NCBI RefSeq assembly: GCF_035917995.1
Contig: NZ_CP109131.1
Location: forward strand, 3,534,001-3,598,000
DNA: 64,000 nucleotides
Direction: 5' to 3'
Source of the DNA: Streptosporangium sp. NBC_01755
GTDB lineage: Bacteria > Actinomycetota > Actinomycetes > Streptosporangiales > Streptosporangiaceae
Part shown: piece after piece, positions 46,323 through 55,277 of the stretch
Layout: each line of letters starts with the position of its first letter
Position numbering within the stretch: position 1 is the first letter of the stretch
Notes under the pieces: generated by a model
Told to the model about the DNA's origin: nothing
The model's input: the letters and a program-made list of their open reading frames with translations, nothing else
Database searches by the model: none
Position numbers and translations under genes: made by a program

Positions 46323-46891
46323 GCCGTGTCCTCGTCGTCGACAACCACGACAGCTTCGTCCACACCATCGTCCAGTATCTCCGTGAGCTCGGCGCCACCT
46401 GCGACGTGCGCCCGCGCGACCGGGTCAGGGTCGAGGACGCCTCCGGCTTCGACGGGGTTCTGATCAGTCCCGGCCCCGGCACCCCGGAGAACGCGGGGGT
46501 GAGCGTCCCGCTCGTCGGCTACTGCGAGGCCCACGGCATCCCACTGCTCGGTGTCTGCCTGGGGCATCAGGCCATCGCCGTCGCCCACGGCGCGACCGTG
46601 TCGCGGGCCCCCGAACTGGTGCACGGTCGCACCAGCGCGATCACGCACGACGGGCGCGGGGTCTTCACCGGCCTGCCGTCGCCGGCGACCATGACGCGCT
46701 ACCACTCGCTGGCGGTCCTGCCCGGGACGGTTCCCGAGATCCTTGAGGTGACCGCGACCACCGGTGACGGCGTGATCATGGGCCTGCGCCACCGTACGGC
46801 CCCCGTCGAGGGGGTGCAGTTTCACCCCGAATCGGTGATCTCCCAGCACGGTCATCGGCTACTTGGGAACTGGCTTGAAAGATTGTTGTAA
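46319..46891 (+). CDS. pabA: Anthranilate/para-aminobenzoate synthase amidotransferase component
   Basis: Class I glutamine amidotransferase, 190 aa, supplying ammonia to chorismate-using synthases for folate or tryptophan. Triad: Cys80 in LLGVCLGHQAIA, His169 and Glu171 in VQFHPESVIS. Start VLVVDNHDSFVHTIVQYL and ISPGPGTPENAG are typical. No synthase partner is in the window; in this genomic position the gene is usually named pabA or trpG. ATG overlaps the previous stop (ATGA). Confidence 0.93.
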   Translation: MSRVLVVDNHDSFVHTIVQYLRELGATCDVRPRDRVRVEDASGFDGVLISPGPGTPENAGVSVPLVGYCEAHGIPLLGVCLGHQAIAVAHGATVSRAPELVHGRTSAITHDGRGVFTGLPSPATMTRYHSLAVLPGTVPEILEVTATTGDGVIMGLRHRTAPVEGVQFHPESVISQHGHRLLGNWLERLL

Positions 46892-46927
46892 CGCGGCGCC
46901 CTTCCTGGGCGATTGACCAGTGAGAGT

Positions 46928-46958
46928 CCTTCCGCCATCGCCCCCGAGTGGCGGAAGG
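46928..46958 (+). terminator. Terminator after pabA
   Basis: CCTTCCGCCA / TGGCGGAAGG, 10-bp stem, 11-base loop, 37 bases after the stop. Confidence 0.65.
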
Positions 46959-46991
46959 GCTCTTCCCCGTTTCCAGGCTTCTCCACGGGGG

Positions 46992-47063
46992 ATTTCCAGA
47001 CCTCTCGCACAGGCGAACTCCGGACCTCCCGCACGGGTGATTTCCAGACCTCTCGCACGAGTG
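46992..47063. repeat. 24-bp unit in three tandem copies
   Basis: Units 46992-47015, 47016-47039 and 47040-47063, first and third nearly identical (ATTTCCAGACCTCTCGCAC), the middle diverged. A weaker fourth unit precedes at about 46969-46991. Located between pabA and the pknB terminator. Confidence 0.9.
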
Positions 47064-47084
47064 ATGCCGGAAGATCACGGGAAT

Positions 47085-47122
47085 GAGGAAGGCCCCCGCG
47101 TGATCGCGCGGGGGCCTTCCTC
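47085..47122. terminator. Terminator of the pknB operon
   Basis: GAGGAAGGCCCCCGCG-TGATCG-CGCGGGGGCCTTCCTC, 16-bp perfect stem with a 6-base loop, 12 bases beyond the pknB stop. Confidence 0.9.
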
Positions 47123-47134
47123 ATGTGCTCCGGG

Positions 47135-48997
47135 TCAGGTCCCGTCGGGCGGCGACTCATCGAAGATGGTGCCGTCGTCGGGCTCCGTGGGCATGTCCTC
47201 CGTCGGCTCCTCGGGAATGGTCGGCTCCTCGGACGGATAGGTCGGCTGCTCGGTCGGCTCGGGCGGCTGCCCGCTCGACACGATCAGCGTGATCGTCGTC
47301 CCCGGCTGGTACTTGCCACCCGCCTCGGGAGACTGGCTCAGCACGGTGTCCTGGGGAAGGTCACTCGGCTGCTCGACGACCTTCCACTTGAAGCCCGCCT
47401 CCTTGAGCATGTTCTTGGCGTCCCCGACCGTGAGGTTGACCACGCCCGGAACCTCCACCGCCTCCTTGGGGACGTAGATTCGTACGGTGCTGCCCTTGTT
47501 GGCCTTCTTACCCGCCTCGGGCAGGGTCTCGAAGACGACGCCCTGCTTCCGGCTGGAGGGCTTGCTCTGCAGGCTGACCTCGAAGCCGGCGTCCTCAAGG
47601 GCCCTCTTGGCGTCCTCCGCGGTCATGTTGAGCACGGAGGGCACCTCGACCTTCTCAATGCCCTTGGAGACCTTGAGCGTCACCTCGGAGTCCTTGTCCA
47701 CCTCGGTGTCGGCCGCCGGTTCGGTGTCGATCACCGAACCCTTCGGTATCTCCTCGTCGAACGCCTGGAGCGTCTTCACCTTCAGGCCGAGGTCCGTCAG
47801 CGCCTTGGTCGCCGCCTCCACGGTCTGCGAGGCCAGCGGAGGGATCTTCACCTTGCCCGAGGCGACGGGGGTGCCGGGGGAGCTGAGGAACATGTAGCCC
47901 ACGCCGATGAAGGCGCCGATGACCAGCAGGGGGATGAGGATCCACGCCGCGGTCTTGACCGCGGTGTTGCTGCTCTGCTGCCGGCGCCGACCGCGCTCGC
48001 CGGTGCGCCCGCCCCCCTCCTCGCCGTACTCGTACGCCGGGACGGCGGTGGTGCGCTGGGTGGCCGGGCCTCCGGGCCCGGGAGCCTGCATCGTCCGGGT
48101 GGCCGAGCCGTAGTTGTTGGAAATGGCCATGGTCTGGGCGTCCGTCGGGATGCCGGACATCGCCCGCTGGATGTCGGCCCGCATCTCCCCGGCGCTCTGG
48201 TAGCGGTGCGCCGGGTCCTTGGCCATCGCCTTGAGCACGATGGCGTCGGCCCACGGGGGGATGTCGGGGTCGATCTGCGACGGAGGGATCGGCTCCTCGC
48301 GCACATGCTGGTAGGCGATCGCGACAGGCGAGTCGCCGGTGAACGGGGGCTGTCCGGTCAGCAGCTCGTACAGCACGCAACCGGTGGAGTAGAGGTCGCT
48401 GCGGGCGTCGACCCGCTCGCCCCTGGCCTGCTCCGGCGAGAGGTACTGGGCGGTGCCGATCACCTGGGCGGTCTGTGTCATGGTCGCGGCCGAATCGGCC
48501 ATCGCGCGGGCGATGCCGAAGTCCATGACCTTGACGTCGCCGTTACGGGTGATCATGATGTTCGCCGGCTTGATGTCCCGGTGGACGATGCCGCCACGGT
48601 GGCTGTAGTCCAGTGCCCGCAGGATCCCGTCGACCAGCTCGGCGGCACGCTCGGGCAGCAGCCGCCGGTCGGCCCGGAGCAGGTCGCGCAGCGTGCGGCC
48701 GTCGACGTACTCCATCACGATGTAGGGAACAGGCGCACCCTCTGAGACGTCCTCGCCGGTGTCGTAGACCGCGACGATGGACGGGTGGTTCAGCGATGCG
48801 GCGGACTGAGCCTCCCGGCGGAAACGCGCCTGGAAGATGTGATCCCTGGCCAGGTCCGCGCGGAGGGTCTTGATGGCGACGATCCGATCCAGCCGGATGT
48901 CTCGGGCGCGATAGACCTCGGCCATGCCGCCACGCCCGACGACGCCGTCAAGCTCGTAGCGATCGCCGAGGCGTCGGGGCTGAGTCATTTCCTGCAC
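47135..48997 (-). CDS. pknB: Ser/Thr protein kinase PknB with three PASTA domains
   Basis: Essential-type membrane kinase sensing peptidoglycan fragments or lipid II, 620 aa. A GTG at 48997 (AAGGG upstream) or ATG at 48988 may be used. Kinase domain about 14-275: glycine loop VVGRGGMAEVYRARD, Lys in VAIKTLR, HRDIKPANIM, DFG in KVMDFGIARAM, activation loop with Thr-rich MTQTAQVIGT. A transmembrane helix lies near 350-373 (AAWILIPLLVIGAFIGVGYM), followed by three PASTA repeats and a Pro/Glu/Thr tail. Mycobacterial PknB has four PASTA units, so this one is shorter. Last gene of the operon. Confidence 0.96.
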   Translation of the reverse strand: MQEMTQPRRLGDRYELDGVVGRGGMAEVYRARDIRLDRIVAIKTLRADLARDHIFQARFRREAQSAASLNHPSIVAVYDTGEDVSEGAPVPYIVMEYVDGRTLRDLLRADRRLLPERAAELVDGILRALDYSHRGGIVHRDIKPANIMITRNGDVKVMDFGIARAMADSAATMTQTAQVIGTAQYLSPEQARGERVDARSDLYSTGCVLYELLTGQPPFTGDSPVAIAYQHVREEPIPPSQIDPDIPPWADAIVLKAMAKDPAHRYQSAGEMRADIQRAMSGIPTDAQTMAISNNYGSATRTMQAPGPGGPATQRTTAVPAYEYGEEGGGRTGERGRRRQQSSNTAVKTAAWILIPLLVIGAFIGVGYMFLSSPGTPVASGKVKIPPLASQTVEAATKALTDLGLKVKTLQAFDEEIPKGSVIDTEPAADTEVDKDSEVTLKVSKGIEKVEVPSVLNMTAEDAKRALEDAGFEVSLQSKPSSRKQGVVFETLPEAGKKANKGSTVRIYVPKEAVEVPGVVNLTVGDAKNMLKEAGFKWKVVEQPSDLPQDTVLSQSPEAGGKYQPGTTITLIVSSGQPPEPTEQPTYPSEEPTIPEEPTEDMPTEPDDGTIFDESPPDGT

Positions 48998-49070
48998 TGT
49001 CCCTTACCGTTCATCTTGGGTGCCGGTGAGCTCTTGGGCCACCGGTGTCCATCATCGACCCGTTGCCGCA

Positions 49071-50636
49071 TCACGTCTCCTCATTCGGCTGGTCTGTATC
49101 GCCGGGTTCGGGAGTCGTACTCGGTGTGGGGCTCGGTGTCACCGTCGTGGTGGTGGGCGTAGGGGTGGGAATCGTCGGGCTCGGGCTGGGGCTGGGCGGT
49201 GGCGGCGTACTCGGCCTTGCGGTGGGCGTGGCCGATGTGCTTACCGTAGCCGACGGCGTGGCCGAGGGGCGGACCGTCCTCGTCGGCGGGGCAGGTGGTC
49301 TGCTCGCCGCAGGCGTGCTCCCGCTCGGTCTGGCCGTCGGCGGCTTGGTGGCCGGGCTCGACCGTACGACCGGCTTCTCCGGCGCGCTGCCGCCGGGCTG
49401 GCTCGCCAGCTCACGGGCCACCAGCGAGCCCAACCCGACCGCGGCGGCGCATCCCGCGACCGCGGCGACGATCGCCGTCGTCCTGCGCAGGCGACGGCGC
49501 CGATGAGGTGCCGGTACGGCACCCGGGGGCGTCCCGCCTGCTCCGGCACCCCCGCCGGCGCCCTCACCAGGACCTCTTCCCGCACCGGCGTACGAGCCGG
49601 AACCCGCGTCCGCGTACGAGCCGGAACCCGCGTCCGCGTACGAGCCGGAACCCGCGTCCGCGTACGAGCCGGAACCCGCGTCCGCGTACGAGCCCGAACC
49701 GGGGACCGGCCCGGGGGCGATGGGGGCGGCCATGGCCGAGGTGATCTCCTGCGGCCACTCGGTCGCGGGCTCCGCGCGCCAGCCCGAGGGGTCGGTGAGC
49801 ATGCCAAGACCGGTGACGTCGGTGGCGGCCAGCGCGTCGAGCAGCACGTCCGCCCGCTCCGACAGCTCCCTGGCACCGGCCGGGCGCCGCAGCGGGTCCT
49901 TGGACAGGCACGCCATGACCAGGTCACGGACCGCGGGCGGGATGCTCGCCGGGAGCGGCGGCGGGGGCTCGCCGATGTGCATCAGAGCGATCGCCACCTG
50001 CGTCTCGGCGAGGAACGGCGCCCGGCCGGCCAGGCACTCGTAGGCGACCACCCCGAGCGAGTAGATGTCGGTGGCGGGTGTCAGCGGGTCGCCGGACGCC
50101 TGCTCGGGGCTGACGTACTGGGCGGTGCCGAGCAGGACTCCCGTCTGGGTGACCGGCGCGGCCTCCAGCACCCTGGCGATGCCGAAGTCTGTGATCTTTA
50201 TCACGCCCGCCTCGGTCACCAGCAGGTTGCCGGGCTTGATGTCCCGGTGGATGACTCCCGCACGGTGCGCGGCTTGCAGGGCCCTGGCGGTCTGATGGAC
50301 CACGTCGAGGGCGACCTTCGGGCTCAGCGAGCCGTCCCGGGCCAGGATGCCGGCCAGGGACTCGCCGGGCACCAGCTCCATCACCAGGTAGGCGACGCCG
50401 TCGGTCTCGGCGTAGTCGAAGACCTGTGCGATGCCCGGATCGGACAGCCCGGCCGCGATGCGGGCCTCGGAGCGGAAGCGCAGCCGGAAGGCGGGATCCT
50501 CCGCCACGTGCGCGCGGAGCAGCTTCACCGCGACCTCGCGGCCGAGCAACTCGTCCCTGGCCCGCCATACCTCGCCCATGCCGCCCGACGCGATACGCCC
50601 CAGCGGGCGGTATCGGCCCCCGAGCAACGCGGTCAT
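49071..50636 (-). CDS. pknA: Ser/Thr protein kinase PknA-like with repeat-containing linker
   Basis: 521 aa. Kinase domain 8-270: RIASGGMGEVWRARDELLG, VAVKLLR, HRDIKPGNLLV, DFGIARVLEAAPVTQTG, GTAQYVSPEQA. Then a linker with GSGSYADA four times plus GSGSYAGA (residues about 312-350), encoded by 24-base tandem repeats. A basic stop-transfer patch (HRRRRLRRTT), one transmembrane helix (AIVAAVAGCAAAVGLGSLV) and a 90-residue Pro/Ser/Thr extracellular tail with no PASTA domain. Partner of PknB in growth and division control. Overlaps pbpA by four bases. Confidence 0.94.
   Translation of the reverse strand: MTALLGGRYRPLGRIASGGMGEVWRARDELLGREVAVKLLRAHVAEDPAFRLRFRSEARIAAGLSDPGIAQVFDYAETDGVAYLVMELVPGESLAGILARDGSLSPKVALDVVHQTARALQAAHRAGVIHRDIKPGNLLVTEAGVIKITDFGIARVLEAAPVTQTGVLLGTAQYVSPEQASGDPLTPATDIYSLGVVAYECLAGRAPFLAETQVAIALMHIGEPPPPLPASIPPAVRDLVMACLSKDPLRRPAGARELSERADVLLDALAATDVTGLGMLTDPSGWRAEPATEWPQEITSAMAAPIAPGPVPGSGSYADAGSGSYADAGSGSYADAGSGSYADAGSGSYAGAGRGPGEGAGGGAGAGGTPPGAVPAPHRRRRLRRTTAIVAAVAGCAAAVGLGSLVARELASQPGGSAPEKPVVRSSPATKPPTARPSGSTPAASRPPAPPTRTVRPSATPSATVSTSATPTARPSTPPPPSPSPSPTIPTPTPTTTTVTPSPTPSTTPEPGDTDQPNEET
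49589..49700. repeat. 24-bp tandem repeat inside pknA
   Basis: CGTACGAGCCGGAACCCGCG plus TCCG, four full units (49589-49684) and a partial one to 49700. Codes for GSGSYADA in the kinase linker, in frame. Confidence 0.95.
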
Positions 50637-52090
50637 CTACCCAGCACCGCTTCCATCACGCTCTTGGCGATCGGGGCGGCGGTCTGACCACCGGAGGCGT
50701 CGCTGCCGGCGCTGCCGGATTCGACGATCAGTGCGACGGCGACCTTGGGGTCCTCGGCGGGGGCGAAGGAGATGAACCACGCGTGCGGGTCCTGGCCCCT
50801 GGCGGTCTCGGCGGTGCCGGTCTTGCCGCCGACCGTCACGCCCGGAATCTGCGCCGCGCTCGCCGTGCCCTTGTTGACGACGTTGACCATCATCTCCTGG
50901 AGCTTGCGCGCGCTGTCCTCGCTCATCGCGGTGTCCAGCTCGTCGGGGTCGGCGGCCTCGATCTCGCCGCCCTCGGCATCCGCGATCTTGTTCACCAGGT
51001 ACGGCTTCATGACCACGCCGTTGTTGGCGATACCGGCGGCGATCATGGCCATCTGCAGCGTGGTCATCTGGTTGCTGCGCTGGCCGATCGACGCCTGGGC
51101 GAGGGCCGCCTGGTCCTCCTCGGGGCCGATCCCGCTCCCCGCGACCGGCAGCGGGATCGACAACGGCTCGCCACCGATGCCGAACTTGGCGGCCTGGTCG
51201 CGCAGCGCGTCGTAGCCGAGCTCCATGGCGATCTTGCCGAACGGGGTGTTGCAGGACTTCTCCAGCGCGAACGAGAGCGTCACGCGCCCGGCACCGCAGG
51301 CCGCGCCACCGTAGTTGGGCAGGTCGGCGGTGGTGTTGGGCAGGTCGAGCACCTGCGGGGCGTCGACCTGGGTCTCCGGGCCGATGCTGTCGTCGCTCTC
51401 CAGGTACGCCGCCATGGTGACCACCTTGAAGGTCGACCCCGGCGGGTAGGTGCGCTCGATGGCCCGGTTGACCAGTGGCTTGTCCTCGTCCTCGTCCAGC
51501 TTGTTGTAGGCCTTGTTGACGTCGGGCTTGCTGGGCTTGGAGAGCGGGTTGGGGTCGTAGGTGGGGATCGAGACCATCGCGAGGATCGCCCCGGTCTTCG
51601 GCTCGATCGCGACCAGCGCGCCCTTCTTGCCGCTGGCGCCCAGCGCCCTGTACGCGGCCTCCTGCGCCCTGGGGTTGATCGTCAGGTCGACGTTGGCGCC
51701 CTTGGTCTGCTTGGCGGTGAACAGGTCGATGCTGCGCCGGATCAGCAGGTCGGCGCTCGTCCCGTCGAGGAGGCTGTTCTCGGCCCGCTCGATGTCGCGC
51801 TCGCTCTCGGGCGCGAAGAACCCGGTGATGGGCGCGTAGATCTTGCCCTCGGGATAGCGCCGCTGAAAGCGGAACTCGGGGTCGCCGGTGTCGACCGACT
51901 CGGCGAGGACCTTGTCGCCCGCGGTGATGCGGCCGCGCTCGACCTCGTAGCGCGCGTAGAAGTTGCGGGTGTTGCGCGAGTCGTCGCGCAGATCCTCCGC
52001 CCGTACGGCCTGCAGGTAGTTCACATTGATCATGAGCAGGCCGAACATGAGCATGCAGGCAAAGGCGGCGCGCTTGAGGGGACCGTTCAT
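50633..52090 (-). CDS. pbpA: Penicillin-binding protein A (class B transpeptidase)
   Basis: 485 aa. Signal-anchor helix near 8-27 (AFACMLMFGLLMINVNYL). Dimerisation region, then transpeptidase domain: SxxK in PPGSTFKVVTM, SxN in LEKSCNTPFG, KTG in GGKTGTAETA. This is the elongation or septal PBP controlled by PknB in mycobacteria. It overlaps rodA (4 bases) and pknA (4 bases), so it is tightly coupled to both. Confidence 0.96.
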   Translation of the reverse strand: MNGPLKRAAFACMLMFGLLMINVNYLQAVRAEDLRDDSRNTRNFYARYEVERGRITAGDKVLAESVDTGDPEFRFQRRYPEGKIYAPITGFFAPESERDIERAENSLLDGTSADLLIRRSIDLFTAKQTKGANVDLTINPRAQEAAYRALGASGKKGALVAIEPKTGAILAMVSIPTYDPNPLSKPSKPDVNKAYNKLDEDEDKPLVNRAIERTYPPGSTFKVVTMAAYLESDDSIGPETQVDAPQVLDLPNTTADLPNYGGAACGAGRVTLSFALEKSCNTPFGKIAMELGYDALRDQAAKFGIGGEPLSIPLPVAGSGIGPEEDQAALAQASIGQRSNQMTTLQMAMIAAGIANNGVVMKPYLVNKIADAEGGEIEAADPDELDTAMSEDSARKLQEMMVNVVNKGTASAAQIPGVTVGGKTGTAETARGQDPHAWFISFAPAEDPKVAVALIVESGSAGSDASGGQTAAPIAKSVMEAVLGR

Positions 52091-53466
52091 CGCTGGAACA
52101 CCTGCGTCATTCCTTCGTCCTGGATGGCCTGGGGCGGAGGCTTCCTCGCCGTATCCGACATGCGTACCAGCAGCGCGATAAGGATCCAGTTAGCCAGCAG
52201 CGCCGATCCGCCCTGGGACATGAACGGGGTGACCAGGCCGGTCAGCGGGATCAGGTTGGTCACGCCGCCGACGATGATGAAGACCTGCCACGCCAGGATG
52301 AACGACAGGCCGCCCGCCAGCAGCTTGGAGAACGGCTCGCGGGCCGCGATCGAGGTGCGCAGGCCGCGCTCCACCAGCAGGGCGTAGACCATCAGCAGGG
52401 CCATCAGCCCGGTCAGGCCGAGCTCCTCGCCGGCGGCGGTGAAGATGAAGTCGGAGAAGGCCAGCGGGATCAGGTCGGGATGCCCCTGGCCGAGCCCGGT
52501 GCCGAGCACACCGCCCTGGCCCATGCCGAACAGGCCCTGCATGAGCTGGTAGCTGCCGCCGAACGTGCGCTCGTACAGCTCCGGGTCCTCCGGGTTGAGA
52601 AAGACCTCGAAGCGGGCCGCGACGTGATCGAAGATCAGCCCCGCCAGCACCGCCCCGCCGACGAAGAGCAGGATGCCGATGAGCACCCACGAGGTGCGCT
52701 GGGTGGCGATGTAGAGCATCGCGATGAAGGTGCCGAAGATCAGCAGCGAGGAGCCGAGGTCCTTCTGCAGGATCAGCACGCCCAGGCTGAGGCCCCAGGT
52801 GATGAGGACCGGACCGAGGTCGCGGGCCCGGGGCAGATCGATGAAGAGCAGCCGACGCCCGGCCAGGGCCAGCACGTCGCGCTTGGCGACCAGGTAACCG
52901 GCGAAGAAGACGACCAGGGCGAGCTTGGTGAACTCGGCCGGCTGGAGTGTGAAGCCGGCGATGCCGATCCAGATGCGGGCGCCGTTGATCTCCTGGCCGA
53001 TGAACGGCAGCAGCGGCGAGACCAGCAGGGCCAGGCCGACGGCACCCGCGGTGTAGGTCAGACGCTGTAGCGCGCGGTGGTCGCGCAGCACGATCAGCGT
53101 CACGGAGAACATGACAACCCCGACGGCGGTCCACAGCAGCTGGTTGGTGGCCGAGGCTCCGTCCATGCCGGACGCCTCAAGCCGGTAGATGATCACCAGC
53201 CCGAGGCCGTTGATCAATGTCACCAGCGGCAGGATCAGCGGGTCGGCCCAGGGCGCGAACTTGGCCAGCACCAGGTAGGCGGCCAGCATGAGGCCGCCCA
53301 GGCCGAGGCCGTAGGTGAGCATTCCCGCGGGGACCTGCTTGTCGAGGGCCAACCCCACATTGGCGTACGCCAGCATCACGATGGCGACCGCGAACGCGAG
53401 CATCGCCAGCTGGGCCACCCGCCGTTTGGCGGGAAGCGGGACAGGCTCGGCGCTAGGGGTGCTCAT
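52087..53466 (-). CDS. rodA: RodA/FtsW/SpoVE-family peptidoglycan glycosyltransferase
   Basis: SEDS-family polymerase of lipid II, 459 aa, with about 12 membrane helices. Signature blocks GAVGLALLVSPLLPFIGQEI, NGARIWIGIAGFTLQPAEFT (the catalytic Asp of RodA is in a later loop), LQKDLGSSLLIFGTFIAMLY and QGGVLGTGLGQGHPDLIPLA. It works with the PBP encoded next to it to build wall. Starts 4 bases after the pstP stop in the same direction. Confidence 0.95.
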   Translation of the reverse strand: MSTPSAEPVPLPAKRRVAQLAMLAFAVAIVMLAYANVGLALDKQVPAGMLTYGLGLGGLMLAAYLVLAKFAPWADPLILPLVTLINGLGLVIIYRLEASGMDGASATNQLLWTAVGVVMFSVTLIVLRDHRALQRLTYTAGAVGLALLVSPLLPFIGQEINGARIWIGIAGFTLQPAEFTKLALVVFFAGYLVAKRDVLALAGRRLLFIDLPRARDLGPVLITWGLSLGVLILQKDLGSSLLIFGTFIAMLYIATQRTSWVLIGILLFVGGAVLAGLIFDHVAARFEVFLNPEDPELYERTFGGSYQLMQGLFGMGQGGVLGTGLGQGHPDLIPLAFSDFIFTAAGEELGLTGLMALLMVYALLVERGLRTSIAAREPFSKLLAGGLSFILAWQVFIIVGGVTNLIPLTGLVTPFMSQGGSALLANWILIALLVRMSDTARKPPPQAIQDEGMTQVFQR

Positions 53467-53470
53467 GTGT

Positions 53471-54796
53471 TCACTGTGTCCTTGTGGGTTCGGGGGCCCT
53501 GGGGACGGGGGGCGTGGAGGACGCGGAGGCGCTCGGCGATGTGGTCGGCTCGGCCTTCTCGTCGGCCTTCTCGTCGGCCTTGGCCGCGGACGACTTCAGC
53601 TCTTCGATCTTCTCCAGGCCCGCCTCGACGGTGGGGACGGGGATGCCGTCGCGGACCTGGCCCTGCTGGAACGCGCCAAGGGTCGAAATCGATTCCGTGG
53701 TGCTCCGGGCGACGTCGAAAAGCTCGAAGGGGCCGAGGTTGGTCTTCACACCCTGGAAAACCACGATCTCGTTACCCTTGGCCCCGACGAAGTACTGATC
53801 ATCCAGCCACTGTCCCCCGAAGTACCAGCCTAGGCCGCCTCCGATGACGACGACGCCGCCCGCCACGGCGACAAGAGGCCACAGCCGGCGACGTTTGGCC
53901 GGTCGGGCCACGGACCTGATGATCGGCTCGTCGGGATCGTCGTCGGGGATGACCGGCTGCGGCATGGTGACCGCGCTGGCGCGCCCCGCCGGGGTGTCCG
54001 GTGGCTGTGACCTCGGCATGCCGGAGCCGGCGGCGCCGACCACGGCGGCCTCGGTACGTGGCACGAAGGTCTCGGCCACCTCCAGCACGTCGGCGAGGAC
54101 GCAGGTGATGTTGTCGGGACCGCCGCCCCGGTTGGCCAGGTCGATGAGGGTGCGGACCACCCCGTCGGGATCCTCGATCGTGGAGAGCGTGTGGTGCAGG
54201 GTCTCCGCGCTCACCACCCCGGACAGGCCGTCGGAGCAGAGCAGGTAGCGATCGCCGACCTGGGCTTCGCGCAGGGACAGGTCGGGATCGACCTCGCCGC
54301 TGCCGTCGAGCGCCCGCAGCAGGATGGACCGCTGGGGATGGGTGGCGGCCTCCTCGGCGGTGATCCGGCCGTCGTCCACCAGTGACTGCACCAGCGTGTG
54401 GTCGTGCGTGATCTGGTAGAGCTCTCCCGCACGCAGCAGGTAGGCCCGGGAGTCGCCGACGTGGACCAGGGCGACCCTCGTCCCGGACCAGAGCATGGCG
54501 GTGAGGGTGGTGCCCATGCCCTTGAGGCCGGGGTCGCGGCCCACCATCTCGTGGAGCTTGCGGTTGGCGTCGCGTACCGCTGCCTCGATGGCGCTGAGCA
54601 GGTCACCTCCCTGGGCGTCCGCGTCGAGTGAGGACAGCGCGGCGATGGCGACCGAACTGGCCACCTCGCCGTGTGCGTGGCCGCCCATGCCGTCCGCGAC
54701 GGCGAGCAGGCGGCCGCTGGCGTAGGCGGAGTCCTCGTTGCCTTCGCGGAGGAGGCCGACGTCAGAGCGGGCGGCGTAACGGAGTGCGATGGTCAT
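53471..54796 (-). CDS. pstP: PP2C-family Ser/Thr phosphatase PstP
   Basis: Mn-dependent phosphatase reversing PknA/PknB phosphorylation, 441 aa from the ATG at 54796. Domain blocks: RSDVGLLREGNEDSAYA, VADGMGGHAHGEVASSVA, LVHVGDSRAYLLRAG, LLCSDGLSGVVS and GGPDNITCVLADV, each with metal-binding Asp. A transmembrane helix near 300-322 (LWPLVAVAGGVVVIGGGLGW) and an extracellular domain of about 110 aa follow, ending in a Lys/Glu then Ser/Pro stretch. Overlaps fhaB by four bases (ATGA). Confidence 0.95.
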   Translation of the reverse strand: MTIALRYAARSDVGLLREGNEDSAYASGRLLAVADGMGGHAHGEVASSVAIAALSSLDADAQGGDLLSAIEAAVRDANRKLHEMVGRDPGLKGMGTTLTAMLWSGTRVALVHVGDSRAYLLRAGELYQITHDHTLVQSLVDDGRITAEEAATHPQRSILLRALDGSGEVDPDLSLREAQVGDRYLLCSDGLSGVVSAETLHHTLSTIEDPDGVVRTLIDLANRGGGPDNITCVLADVLEVAETFVPRTEAAVVGAAGSGMPRSQPPDTPAGRASAVTMPQPVIPDDDPDEPIIRSVARPAKRRRLWPLVAVAGGVVVIGGGLGWYFGGQWLDDQYFVGAKGNEIVVFQGVKTNLGPFELFDVARSTTESISTLGAFQQGQVRDGIPVPTVEAGLEKIEELKSSAAKADEKADEKAEPTTSPSASASSTPPVPRAPEPTRTQ

Positions 54797-55260
54797 TTGC
54801 GCAATTCGATGACGGTCTTGCCGATGCGGATCGGAACACCGAGCGGCACCGGAGTCGGACGGGTGACTTTTGAGCGGTCGAGATAAGTGCCGTTGGTCGA
54901 GCCGAGATCTTCCACGATCCACTGACCGTCCTGGGGGAAGAGCCGGGCGTGCCGGCTGGAGGCGTAGTCGTCGCTGACTACCAGCGTCGCGTCGTTCGCC
55001 CGGCCGATGGTGATGGGCGTCTCCGAGAGGGTAATGGTGGTGCCTTGCAGGGGGCCACCGGTGACGACCATCTGCCGTGGTTCCCCCTTCTTGGATTTGG
55101 CCGCGGGCTTCGCCGGTTTGGGAACCTTGCGCGCGGGGACGGTGGCGGCCGTGCGTGATCCGAACAAGTCCGTCCGGATCACGCCGACCGCGGCAATCAC
55201 GAAGAACCACAGCACCGCGAGGAAAGCGAGCCGGATCAGCAGCAGCGTGAGCTCGGACAT
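54793..55260 (-). CDS. fhaB: FHA-domain membrane protein FhaB
   Basis: 155 aa. One transmembrane helix near the N-terminus (LLIRLAFLAVLWFFVIAAVG), a basic linker, and a C-terminal forkhead-associated domain that binds phosphothreonine: ITIGRANDATLVVSDDYASS, SRHARLF and GSTNGTYLDRSKV. It recruits phosphorylated partners of PknA/B (in mycobacteria MviN or PBP regulation). Overlaps pstP. Confidence 0.95.
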   Translation of the reverse strand: MSELTLLLIRLAFLAVLWFFVIAAVGVIRTDLFGSRTAATVPARKVPKPAKPAAKSKKGEPRQMVVTGGPLQGTTITLSETPITIGRANDATLVVSDDYASSRHARLFPQDGQWIVEDLGSTNGTYLDRSKVTRPTPVPLGVPIRIGKTVIELRK

Positions 55261-55277
55261 GGACCGTCTATTTACCT

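Noticed and set aside
46066..47063. CRISPR array from the 24- and 30-bp repeats
   Set aside because: Units are contiguous with no spacers, and there are no cas genes.
46852..47160. Minus frame with repeated VREVWKSP
   Set aside because: It is a translation of the 24-bp array and the terminator, starts in a hairpin and has no homologues known to me.
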